From Tribonema minus (lineage: Eukaryota; Sar; Xanthophyceae; Tribonematales; Tribonemataceae), in the NCBI GenBank assembly GCA_017506865.1, contig JAFCMP010000031.1:62001-126000 (forward strand): 64,000 nt of DNA, read 5' to 3'. Made by a program: the position numbers and the translations under genes. The notes beneath the pieces are model-generated. The model ran no database searches and had not been told where the DNA came from. It saw nothing but the letters and a program-made list of their open reading frames with translations. Below, one piece after another: positions 42,801 through 52,982 of the stretch (positions are counted from its first letter, which is position 1; each line of letters opens with the position of its first letter).

Positions 42801-45800
42801 TGTCATTGAACACGCGCATATGTTTGTCTCTGCGCCGCGCCGCTGCAGCTGGACGCAGGCCGCGCGCGACCGCCGCCGTCCGGTCCGGTGAGTTGACGCA
42901 CATGTGCTGAGCGTCTGCGCGCTGGGGGTGATTGTTCATGTTGGAACAACTTGTCGCATCGCGGGTGGCGTGAACGTGGGGCATGTCGAGTTATGTCTGT
43001 GATGCTCAGCGCGGAAGTTGACGCGCCATCTTCAACGGCAATCCAATGTTGAACAGCGACCTGCTGCCAGAACGTCAGGCCAGAGGGGGCATAGACTACC
43101 GGACACTGATAATACACAATCAGCAATGACTGATCAGGTTAGGTTTATGATGAAGGTTAGGGTCGAGGGTGAGAATTGAGCAAGCCAAGGGTTGGTATCA
43201 GTGTGAACCGCATGCAATGGCGACGGCAACAGTGCAGGAGCCCTGCCTGTGACGCCTCCATTCATACACGAGAGTCACGGGCAGGGCTGGCAGTGCACAT
43301 TAAGCACAAGGACTGCTGCGCAGCTGCATTGTTGCGGGCCAAGCACACTCATTGAGGAGGCATCTGCACTGGCAGCATGTGCACTCTAAAGCTAGGGTTA
43401 AGGTTAGGGTTGGGGTAAGTAATTGGATGCAACTCACCTTTGCAACTCATGTATAAACTAGTCAGAATGCGACGCCAATTTCCACTCACAGTCATCACGT
43501 CACTGTTCATAATGCAGCGTTCAATTGAGACTGGCTAAGGTTAGGGTTGGAAACAGGGCTAGACCTAGGGTTAGCCAACGAACAGGGCAGGTCACGGAGC
43601 TCACCTCGTAGTATGGATGTGTGCACTGCAGAGGGTTAAAAAAAATGCCTGATGCACAGTTGAATGACTTACAAATGCTCATCAGAATGTGAAACCATAT
43701 TTTCTTAGCAACCAATGGTGCTCTGGCAGCTGTAGCAGCAACTGCTTGTGGTCCTGTGCAACCATATCCTTGATCTGGACATGTAGACTGCATCACAGGC
43801 CGTGGCCGGCTTCTAGCGCAGCCGCTGCCCAGGCTTCACCCCGATCACTCACGCGTCCATATTCATGGGCCCCAAAGGCTGTTCTGCACTTGCATGCAGC
43901 CGCAACTGCCCGTCAGTAGTCGACTTTGTGCTCAGTACATGTTCAAAGTACTGCTTGGACTGATTTCGCGTCTACTGTTTGCTGTGGCTGCACGCATCAC
44001 AACGCACACAGGCGTCGCCGGAGAGCGCGTACGACAGCGGCGGCGCCGCGACGCCGCCGCGCGAGGCCTGGGGCGATGGCGGCGACGACCCCTACCGCAT
44101 CGCCGACCTCGCTGCCGCGGTGAGTCGCCGCTGCCATTGCGCAATGCACGGCCTTTGCGACGAAGCGGCACTTGTGTGCAGTCACCGACAAATATCGTTG
44201 TGGCTGTTACGTAATCGCTGCAACTGTCACTGCGAACAGACACGAACCATATGACTATGGGCTAGACACAGAGCAAGCCCATATTCCGACAGCGGCGAGC
44301 GGCGGCGGAGCGCGCGCTGTCAGTGCTGCGGTGGCGGCGGCGCAGCGAGGCGTCGCTGCCGCCGCCACGGGGGCGGCCACGCGTCACAGCGTGCGCCCCC
44401 CCCTGCAATGTGCATGTGCGCATCTCATGCCTGCAGAGCCGTGCCCGCTCGCGCGCGAAGGCGTTCGCACACGTGCAGTTCCGCCCCAGAGCAGCGTGTT
44501 GCAGCGCTGCCTTTGTGCTGACCCTCGCCACAGCCCCAGATTGCGTGACTCTCACACGCGTTGGCCGAGCTCACCATCGCCGCTGCCGCTGCTGCCGCAT
44601 GCGCCGCTGCTGCCTCCGTGTTCAGGCGCTGCGCCGCACTGCCGAGCGGCGCCGCGCGCGTGAGCTCGCGGACGGCGCGGCACGCAGCCCGAGCCCGGGC
44701 GCCAGCCCGCAGCACCACCGCCGCCGCCAGCGCGGCGGCAGCGGCGGCGGTGGCGTGCGCGTGAGCGAGCGCGCCGCGCGCGGCCTCGGCCTCTCACCGG
44801 CGCAGGTGGTGCTGCTGCGGCACAGCCGCAGCGCCGGCGGCAGTGGCCGCACCGGCGGCGTCAACGGCGGCGGCGGCAGCGCCAGCAGCAGCGGCGGCGG
44901 CGGCGGCGCTCACCTGACACGGCTGGCGCGGCCGCGCGAGCGGCGGCCGGAGGCGGGCGCGCGCGGCTTTGGCGCGTGGATGGAGCGCGCGACTGCGCAC
45001 ATGCGGCCCGCGGAGCGGCGGCGCTTCATGTACGCGAGCCTGTACGACGCGCGTGAGTGCCAGGTGAGGAGGAGCGGTGCGCGGCGGCGGCGGCGGCGGC
45101 AGCCACGGCGCCCCGCAGCGGTGCGAGCGCGCCGGCAGAGTCCGGCGGCACGTGTTGTAGTTTTGCGGCAGCTTTTTGGTGTGAATGCCGCCACCTCTGC
45201 TTGCTCGCAGCGGTCGCATTGCAGAGTGTCAGGGCGCGCCTCAACATGCACACGAGCTGAATGCGTGGTCTGAAACGTCATGTGAAAATGCGCTGTCTCT
45301 CGCGCTGCGCGCGGCAGTTTGCGCCGCGGCTGCGGCGCGGCGACGGCTCGCCGCCGCGCGATGGCGACGAGGAGAAGGACGACGACGACGGCGACGCCTT
45401 CCTGCACCGCATGGAGGCGCTGCAGCGCGCGCGCAGGGAGGAGCTCGAGTACAGGCAAGCAGCAACGCTCAGCGGCAGCAGCACGCTTGAGCAGGTGTTG
45501 TGTGCCTCATACGGATGCGTGGAGCCGACCTGCGTCAGCGCGCCTGTCGCCGCGTCGCCGCTGCCGTGCTGCGCGGGTGCTGGCGATGCGAGAGACTGTG
45601 TAACGCACGCGCAGCGGATCGCGCTGCTGCCAGCATGCATGCGCACACAAAGGCCCGGTGCAGCATCGGTCGCGGTAGCACATCGCTGTGCGTCAATGCC
45701 GACGGCGCCGCGCAGCGCTCGTGCGACGCACGCAGTGTGGCACGTGCGGCCATGCCGCGCGCCGCAGCGCCGATCGCCGCGCTGCCCCAGCCTTCCTGTG

Positions 45801-47929
45801 CATATGACTGGGGGCGCACCAGTTGCTGCAGCTGCCGCAGCAGCGAGCGCAACAGCGAGCACTGTGCACCCACGGTCGGTGCAGCGACGCGTCGGTGCCG
45901 CTGAACCCTCCGCGCCTGCGCTACTGCGTCTGACACACGCCGCGCCGCGCCGCCACTGCCTCTCCCCGCAGGCGCGGCGACGCCGGCTACGCGCTGGTGT
46001 TGGACAAGCGCCAGTGCCCGCGCTGCGGCGCCACGCAGTCGTACGACGAGTTCAAGGAGAAGCGCAAGCAGTGCCCCAACTGCCACGAGGCGTACCGGCG
46101 CCCGCGCGTGTGGGCTGCGGTGCGCCGCCGCTTCCTGGCGCGGCTGCACGCGTTCGAGGCGGCGCGCGCCGCCAACGCCGCGGCGGCGGCAGCGGCGGCG
46201 GCGGCGGGCGATGCTCAGCAGTCCGGCGACGGAGTTCAGGTGAAGTGCACATGGCGCACCTATGACCCAGATTGGTCACACAGTAACATGGTGAGCATGA
46301 GAAGAGCTTTTCCCTGGCCTAATGCATTCTTGTTCGACGCGGCGCGCGCCGCCAACGCCGCCGCGGCGGCGGCGGTGGCGGCGGCCGCGGCGGGCGATGC
46401 TCAGCAGTCCGGCGATGGCGCTCAGGTGATGCACAAATGTGCGCCTTTGATGCACAGTGCAACACACGTGCACTAAGCATGGTAGTGCATCCTCTGGGAT
46501 GAACGCATTTGTTTCCTGACGGGACGCACCTCAGTGACACAGTGCGCGCGAGCAGATACGCTGCTTATACTCATGGCTTGCTGATGAAGTACACCACTGT
46601 CATACGACATGAAGATTCCTTACAGCTAGATGCCAATCATCTGGGCTTTTTCGCGCCCTGAGCGAGCATTAATGAAAAGTACACCACTAGGATATCGCGT
46701 GCGGCCCCTCAAGCAAGAGTGAAGGTTATTCATCGAGTACCAAGCAATGGCCACGCTGTCAACCGCAGGGCGCCGCGTCACACCTGCTTTCCCTGAAGAC
46801 TGCACGAACGTGGCAGCGGCAGCCGCGATGGCTGCGGTGGCAGCGCTCAGTAGGCGCCGCCTCAGCGCTCCGACGACACCGCTGAGGTCCGTTGTGCGCG
46901 TGCACACACACCATCAGTGCTGGAACGCACCTCGCGCTGCGACCTGCTTTCGGCTTCCTGGTGCTGCAGTAGTTGAACATGTGAGTGCATGTACCGCTGC
47001 GGTTGAAAACTTGTATGCGATGCGAGCCGTCTGGCGTGGCTGAATCACCTGTCTCATTCTCGCAGGGCGCCACGGCAGACGGCGGCGACCGGCTCACGTG
47101 GGACGAAGTCGGCGCGGCGTTTTTGGTGAGGCTCGAGGACGACCTGGACCGGCGGCGCGAGTGGCAAGAGGCCAACTGGGAGGGGCTCGACCCGGCGGTT
47201 TACACGTTCAGGTGGGTGGATGCGGAGCTGGCATGCCCGGTGCTGACGCATGCAAGCAATGAATTCAGCTATTTATGTCTCGATGGAGCGAGGGGCCCTA
47301 TAGCGTCGGTGCCGCACAGGCAGCGGAGCGCCGCGGCGTGCTGCCGCGTGCTCCATCATTGTCCACCGATGAAAGTGTGTGCCGCCGCTTTCTGTCAGAT
47401 TGGGTGAGCCGCCTGCCGTCACCAGCCCTTCCAGCTCGGGTCTTCCAGCTCGCGCCGCGGCCTGTCGATGCAAGTGCCAAGCTTCTCTGATGCTGCTGCT
47501 GCTGCCTCGATCACTCCGCAACCACGCGTCACGTCGTTCGCTGCCGTGCGCAGGCCGCAAGTCAACGCCGCAGCGCTCAGCGACGCGAGCCCGTACCGCG
47601 ACATGACGTTCGCGCAGCGCACCGCGGCGGACCTGCAGCGGCGCAGGGGCCGCCCCCCCGCGCCGGCCTCCGATCTGGACTCCACGCCTCCTTCCCGGCG
47701 AGACAACAGCCTCAGCAGGGGCGCCTACTCAGAGGGCCCCCTGACGGCGCCGCCGCGCCACCGCGCGCAGCAGCAGCAGCAGCACTCAGCGTCGGCGCGC
47801 ATCATCAGCGGGGGGCTGAAGGACACCGCTGCGAGCGCCGTAGGCGGATCGGAGGGCCGATCGGCGCAGCAGCGGCGGGCCGCGCAGCACGGGGCGCGCG
47901 GCCCGCGGCGGCGGCTCGCCTTTGAATGA
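39814..47929 (+). CDS. Zinc-ribbon, coiled-coil protein of unknown function (at least 10 exons)
   Basis: Proposed exons: 39814-40346, 41262-41368, 42105-42251, 42849-42887, 44012-44119, 44626-45063, 45318-45454, 45972-46239, 47066-47211, 47554-47929 (~765 residues). Phases agree after one base is removed from a CAG/CGG-rich stretch near 39935-39985. The start reads MSRGGMTYQSVPALAPNVFR. Middle exons are Ala/Arg/Glu-rich helices (e.g. RAVRAEAAADSLRAAALRAQ) suited to coiled coils. Exons 7-8 hold a zinc ribbon CPRCG...KQCPNC (C-x2-C-x16-C-x2-C), and the C-terminus has WDEVGAAFLVRLEDDLDRRR and VYTFRPQVNAAALS, a 'YTFxPxI' pattern seen in cytoskeletal or ciliary coiled-coil proteins of protists. 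I do not recognise a named protein. The intron after exon 7 starts with GC (AG|gcaagc). The 39-base exon 4 is the least certain. Confidence 0.65.
41519..41562 (+). repeat. Copy of exon-2 donor edge in zinc-ribbon gene intron 2
   Basis: ATGCTGCTGGC(T)GGCGCAG followed by gtgcgtgccgcgc repeats 41351-41385, the real exon end and donor. The copy lies about 165 bases downstream in the intron and has one inserted base. Confidence 0.8.
43130..43580. repeat. Scattered TTAGGG-like tracts in zinc-ribbon gene intron 4
   Basis: Short runs such as GGTTAGGTTT (43137), AAGGTTAGGGTCGAGGG (~43155), GGGTTAAGGTTAGGGTTGGG (43395-43414) and AAGGTTAGGGTTGG plus CCTAGGGTTAGCC (43537-43576) occur in the 1.1-kb intron. 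All run in the same direction as the gene. Confidence 0.75.
46240..46425 (+). repeat. In-frame 186-bp duplication of exon 8 end and donor
   Basis: The last ~90 bases of exon 8 (FEAARAANAAAA...GDAQQSGDGVQ plus gtgaag) recur at about 46333-46425 (FDAARAANAAAA...GDAQQSGDGAQ plus gtgatg). The frame stays open from the first donor to the second (62 codons), so using either donor keeps the reading frame. Confidence 0.85.
46599..46676 (+). mobile_element. 5'-truncated copy of the 0.8-6.3 kb retrotransposon tail
   Basis: Starting at GTCATACGACAT the sequence matches 6239-6320 of the full element with only about three differences, ending in the same ATTAATRAAAAG tail. It is flanked by AAGTACACCACT at 46587-46598 and 46677-46688, a 12-bp target-site duplication (its first bases are shared with the tail by microhomology). 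Only the 3' UTR is present. It sits in intron 8 of the zinc-ribbon gene, in sense orientation. Confidence 0.9.
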
Positions 47930-48953
47930 CACGGCGACGGCGGCGCAGATGCCGCGCCTCATGAATTGCGTGCCTCTGCTCTTCGGCTGCTGCAGTACCT
48001 GAAAGTGTCCTGCATGTGTGTGTTGCCGTCGCCGCCATTTTGCAACACCCATAGGAGGCAGCATGGCGCGGTGACTGTCGGTGTACATGGCATTCCGCAC
48101 GCGTACTAATCTCATGCTGATGTAGTATAGAGTACCTGGTAGCCACTTCGACGATCATTCGTCAGACATGAGCCGCAAGCACAGTGCGCACACGGGTGCC
48201 TGTACATCAAACCATAAAAGTGCGTGCGCAACTTGAGCGACGATGAATGCGCTGACAGCTCACTGCGTATGAAGAGCACGGCACAGCGCGGCAGCCCGGC
48301 TGGGAAGTGTATTCATCCGTCTGCAGTAGCGGTCTAACACGGGTGCGGGGCGTGTCGTGATGCTGCGGGCGCGGAAGGCGGCCCAGGGGTTGAAGGATGT
48401 ATCACGCGAACCTATACGATGCAGGCACGTCGGCCTTTGCCCTCTACGGAACCCGTGTATGTGTGTGAATGTGTATCATCGAAAGGGCGCGCGCCGCCGC
48501 CGCTGCCTCCGCCGTCGCCCGCCGTCGTCCGTATAATGTACAGGGGGCGGCGCCGAGGGATGGGGAGAGAAAGTAGTACATGTTCACATGCTGTGCATGC
48601 CCTAGGAACACCCGTGCCACGCTGATGCTGACCTCCACCACGCACACACACACGCGGCGGGTGCGGCCGCCCGCTTTCAACTCTCTGCCTGCCGCTGCGA
48701 GGATCGGCGCCGAACTCTAGTAACGCACACACGCCCGTGTGCGGTGCACCGCGCCGCACGTTCATACGCTCTACAGCACACACGGTGTTGCAAGCGTCGC
48801 GGCGACAATGCATCAGCGCTCATCTGCCGCAGACGCGGCGCCTGACTCGGTCAATTTGCGGGGCGGGGGCAAGAGGAAAAGTAGAAGTACCCCGACCCCC
48901 CCCCCCCCCCCCGCGCGGTGCGCTGTGAGCGCGCGCTGGCGCATGCAGCGGCT
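47930..48953. other. Convergent intergenic region
   Basis: This separates the 3' ends of the zinc-ribbon gene (plus) and the SANT-like gene (minus). No coding region is supported. A C run at 48893-48912 and a CACACACAC stretch near 48642 are the only simple-sequence features. Confidence 0.5.
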
Positions 48954-51900
48954 TCACGACGCGAGCACGGCTCCAAAGGGCTTCTTGGGCGCGCGCTGCG
49001 CGTCGCCGCCGTCCCGCTCTGCCAGCCGTTTCCCGCCCCTGCTGGCCTCCCCGCCGCCGCCGCCGCCCGCAGGCGCCCCCCCCCCCGCTCCCTCCTCCAC
49101 CCGCCCCTCCCCCCCTACGCCGGCAGCGGGCGCCGCAGCAGCACGCAGAGGCGCCTTCCCTCTTTTGGCATCGTCACGGGGCGCTGGTTGCGGCGCAGCA
49201 GAGCCCGCAGCCGGCGGCAGCAGCAGCGGCGGCGCGGAGCCGTCGCTGTCGTCGCGGCGGCGCTGCTCGGTGAGCGTTACTGCCGCGGCAGCGGCGGCGC
49301 GCAGGTCATCGGCGGCGGAGCGCATGTCGCGCTGCGAGCCGCCGCTGCCGCCGCTGCCGCTGCGGTGTGCCTGCCACGTGCTTGCCAGGTGGGCTTGCAT
49401 GAGGTGCGGATAGTGCTGCGCGGCAAATGGGTGAAGGGGAGCGGCGCATGAGAGACGCGCAGCCGCTGACATTGATGGCGGCAGCGGGGCTGCTGTTGGT
49501 GGGTATCTGAAGTGATGCGAGCACGGGGTGTCGGCGTGGCGTACAAGGCGAGCTCAACTGCAGCAGCAGCAGCAGCACACGAGGCGCGCCCGTCGCCGCA
49601 GGCATGCGTGTACAGCAACGGTGCATTGGAGCATGCCACGAGACTGCCACAGCACGCCGTGCAACTTGAGAAATGCAGGCGCGCGCAAGATTGAGCACTG
49701 CTGACAGGACTCTAGTGCTGCGCCCACATCACAGCAAGAGTCGTAGGTGCCGCAGCGCTGGGGCATGCATCAGGTGAAGGAGGGACATTGCTCAGCAAAG
49801 GCAGCGCGCGTGTCGACGGCACCTGACGCTTTTTCGACACGCTCTTGCGCCAAGGCAAAGGCACATGCAGGCACAGCATAAACACTTTCACATGCTGTCG
49901 ACGCAGCAAGCACGATCTTCGTCTAAGGCCGAGTTCCGCGAGGTGCCGCACACACCTGCAATATCTGCCCCGTGCCGCTGCTGCCACCACCGACACCTGC
50001 CGCCGCCGCTGCTGCCGGCCGACGCGCTGCAGCCGCTGCTGCGCTGCTGTCCGCTGCCGTCGACGCCACCTCCGCCGCCCTCGCCGCCACCTCCGCCGCC
50101 TCTGAAACGCCAACTAGCGCATGCGCCGCTGCCACCGCGGAATGCTGCGGATCCGTCTCCAGAAGCGACAGGAAGTCTTCGGTGGACGCGCTGTGCGCGA
50201 GGCCCGCCATGACGTTGCTCGCTGGCGCGTGAGCGAAGCGCCCGATGGAATTGAACGCGTGCTGCTGCTGCTGCTGCTGCTGCTGGCGCCGCCGCTGCTC
50301 CTGGGGGCGCAGCAGCAGCTGCTGCTGCTGCTGTTGCTGGATGGCTAGGTGCTGCCGCTGCTGCTGCTGCGCGTCGTGTGGCAACTGCAAGTGATGCTGC
50401 TGCTGCTGCTGCCGCTGTCGCCCGTGCCACGGCAGCTGCTGTTGCTGCGGCGGCCATGAATAATGGTCATGCGCGGCGCCCGCGTGCGGCTGATCAGACG
50501 GCGCACTGCCATCATCATGACTTTCCTGCTGATGATCACAACAAGATACAGTATGCGTAAGTTATGCTTGCTGATGGTGTTTCGCGTGCATGATGTGCTG
50601 CACTATGTGCTACAAAGTGTGCCAGTGCCAGCCTCTAAGGGCTGCTGGCTGCAAACACCATCCACGTGCCTGCTGCGAAACCATTTTATGCTGCACAAGC
50701 TACTGTCATCAGCCGGCAGTGCCTGCAGCAAGCACCCAGGTGCGCATGCACGCCTTCATTCGAGCAGCACTGCACGAGCGCGGTGCTGTCGCACGGGCGC
50801 GCAGTGCATCGCCTGGATGCAGCGAGCGCTGAGTAGTGGCACACTCCTTGGCCAAACACGCCAACATCCCCTTGCCGCTCAAACGCTCAGTGCTGCCAAC
50901 GAGCGCCCACGGCCCGCCTGCGGCGCCCATGGCGACGCCGCCTGCTAGTCGCACGCGCTGCCGCAGACGCTCGCCGCGCCCCGCGCGCTTCCACGAGGCA
51001 CGAGAATGCGACCCCGTATGCGCATCTGCCTGCCTTCCCCCGCGCCCACTCCGCAATTGCAAAGCCGCATCAAGCGCCGCACCTGCGCGCCGTCGTCCGC
51101 GTCCGCGCCGGGCTCCCCGCCGCTCAGCCCCAGCAGCATCGCCAGGTCCTGCATCGATGCCGTCCCCGGCAGGCCGCCGCTGCGCGAGAACCCCAGCACG
51201 CTGTGCGTGTGCGGCATGCCGCCGCTGCTGGCGGGGTCCTCGTCGTCGAACGCGCCTCTCGCCCGCAACCTGCCTTCTGTGCGGCGCCCCAAGTCCGGCG
51301 CCGCAGAATAAGAACTGCCCCCGCCGCCGCCGTCGCCAGCGATGTCGCCGTGCCGATCCCACTGTCTGCCGCCGCCGCCGCCGCCGCTGCCGTCGCCGTC
51401 AACGTCGCCGTGCCGGTCCCGCTGCCTGCTGCCGCCTGTGCTGCCGCCGCCGCCGCCCCCGCCGTTGTTGCTGCTGCTGCTGCTGCCAAGCAGCAGCGCC
51501 GCTGCCGCGAGCCGCTCGCGCATGTCCCGCTCCAGCACGCTGGCCGCAGCCGGAGGGGGCGCCACGCCGCGCCGCGCCTGCGGCGCCGCGAAGCTGGCCA
51601 GCGCCATGCCGCCGCCGCTGCTGCTGCTGCCGTCACCGCCGGCGTCGGCCGAAGGCGCGTCCGCGCCTCTGCGCGAGGTCACGCCGCGCCGCGACGACGA
51701 GCGCGTCGCGCCCACGGCGGGCGGCGCAAACGCCGCGGGCCCCGGCCCCGTCTGCGCGCCCCCCGAGGCGATGCGGTCCATGAAGCGCTGCTCGAGGCTG
51801 GCGAGCTCCGTGCGCGCGCGCGCGGCGGCGGCGGGCGCGCGCGCGTCCACCGCCGCCTGGTCGCGCCGGAAGACCTGCTTGCCGATGCAGTGCGCGCCCG

Positions 51901-52258
51901 TGAACTTCTTGGAGATGCGCATCGGGTCGCAGTTGAGCATGATGGAGAGGAACGTGCGCAGCGTCGTGCCGTCCGTCAGCGGCAGCAGGCCCGCCTTAAA
52001 CTCCGCGATGAGGCGCCGCGCGTACGCGTCCTCCTCCTGCGTCCACTTGCCGCGCCGCAGCTCGCCGCCCGCCGCCGCCGCGACCGCCTCGTGAACCTCT
52101 GGCTTGGCCATTGCTGCCGCGCGAAACGGCGGCGGCGGCGGCGCGGCAGGGGCGGCGCGCTTCTGCTTGGGCTGTGCAGCGCGCGGCTGCGCCTGGGGGG
52201 AGTCTGAAAGGCCGTCCGCCATGGCAGCGGCCGCCGCCGCAGCCAGTATGCTGTGCAT
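48954..52258 (-). CDS. SANT/Myb-like regulator with stramenopile-type conserved block
   Basis: Three exons, 52258-51083, 50528-49956 and 49415-48954, all phase 0, encode 736 residues. ATG 52258 gives MHSILAAAAAAAMADGLSDS; ATG 52222 (MADGLSDS) is an alternative. Residues ~69-132 form the only conserved part: GKWTQEEDAYARRLIAEFKA, LPLTDGTTLRTFLSIMLN and CDPMRISKKF...GKQVFRR. The GKWTQEED start resembles a SANT/Myb helix. I recall this combined block from diatom, brown-alga and oomycete proteins, where its biochemical role is undescribed. The rest is Ser/Gly/Ala-rich with polyglutamine in exon 2 and two short motifs that look functional: ASNVMAGLAHSASTEDFLSL and SMQDLAMLLGLSGG. It is probably nuclear and regulatory, by inference. 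Its 5' end faces the FAD oxidoreductase gene. Confidence 0.75.
50235..50450. repeat. CTG/CAG-rich stretch encoding polyglutamine
   Basis: Several interrupted (CTG)n runs on the plus strand correspond to glutamine runs in exon 2 of the minus-strand SANT-like gene (for example QQQQQQQQ before HAFNSIGRF). It is coding sequence and likely length-variable. Confidence 0.75.
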
Positions 52259-52982
52259 GCTGCGGGAGCGAATAGCAAGAGTCAGTGCCACTGCATCCAT
52301 GGGTATCCATGACAGTTGCAATTTGTGGATCAAGTGGTGACAAACAGCTTCACGATAAGGAAACAGATGAGAGCAATGCAGTCCTTGTGTAGGAGCAATC
52401 GATGCAATAGGCTTGTTGACAGCGGTACATGCATGTGATCCGTGCGCAGTCCGGGGGTGTTGCAATTTCATGACCATTCGCCTGTGATCAACAGCACTCA
52501 TGTGCCATATTCACGGTGCTGCACACCCATTTACATCTGTGTTTCTCGATGGCCCGATGCTTCCTGCTGCACCAACATGATCCCTTCGTTGTCTAGTACG
52601 TTCGTCTTCACCTCCTTGAGAAGCTCTGCAGCACCACATCATGCAATCAACAAGAACACGCTCACCTGTTTGTGCGAAGTATTCTGGGTTCGGCCATGGC
52701 GTGTGGTGCAGCGCGCTGGCTGGCGAAAGCCACCCAAACCACAGAAGGCCGTTGTGATCTTTCAGCCAAGACTGAGCTTGAACCTGTTTAGCTGGCAGCA
52801 GGCGACGGCGTCAGCAGCAGCAGCCGGTGACGAGCACCGACGTAGTCGATTTCAACCTGTGTTCAGGCGCCATACCCGCACCCACCTGAGATACCTCAGC
52901 AGGTGCAGCTTACTCCTTGCTTCAACATGTGAACCCCAGAATTCTTTGTGTGTGCAACAGGACTGTGGTGCGCGCCGGAGCA
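52259..52982. promoter_or_regulatory. Divergent intergenic region, SANT-like gene / FAD oxidoreductase
   Basis: Promoters of both genes must lie in these ~720 bases. No coding region is convincing. The sequence is AT-richer than the exons on either side. No specific element is recognised. Confidence 0.4.

Noticed and set aside
44293-44332. Extra exon of the zinc-ribbon gene (RRAAAERALSVLR)
   Set aside because: The sequence is coding-like, but its only donor (gtggcg) leaves the wrong phase for the next exon, so I left it out of the model.
48739-49413. Plus-strand frame of ~220 residues rich in Pro/Ser/Ala
   Set aside because: It is antisense to exon 3 of the SANT-like gene, whose exon fits in phase with two upstream exons and ends in a stop.
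50836-52207. Long plus-strand frames antisense to SANT-like exon 1
   Set aside because: They are Arg/Ala/Cys-rich low complexity. The minus strand carries the recognisable GKWTQEED...CDPMRISKKF block.
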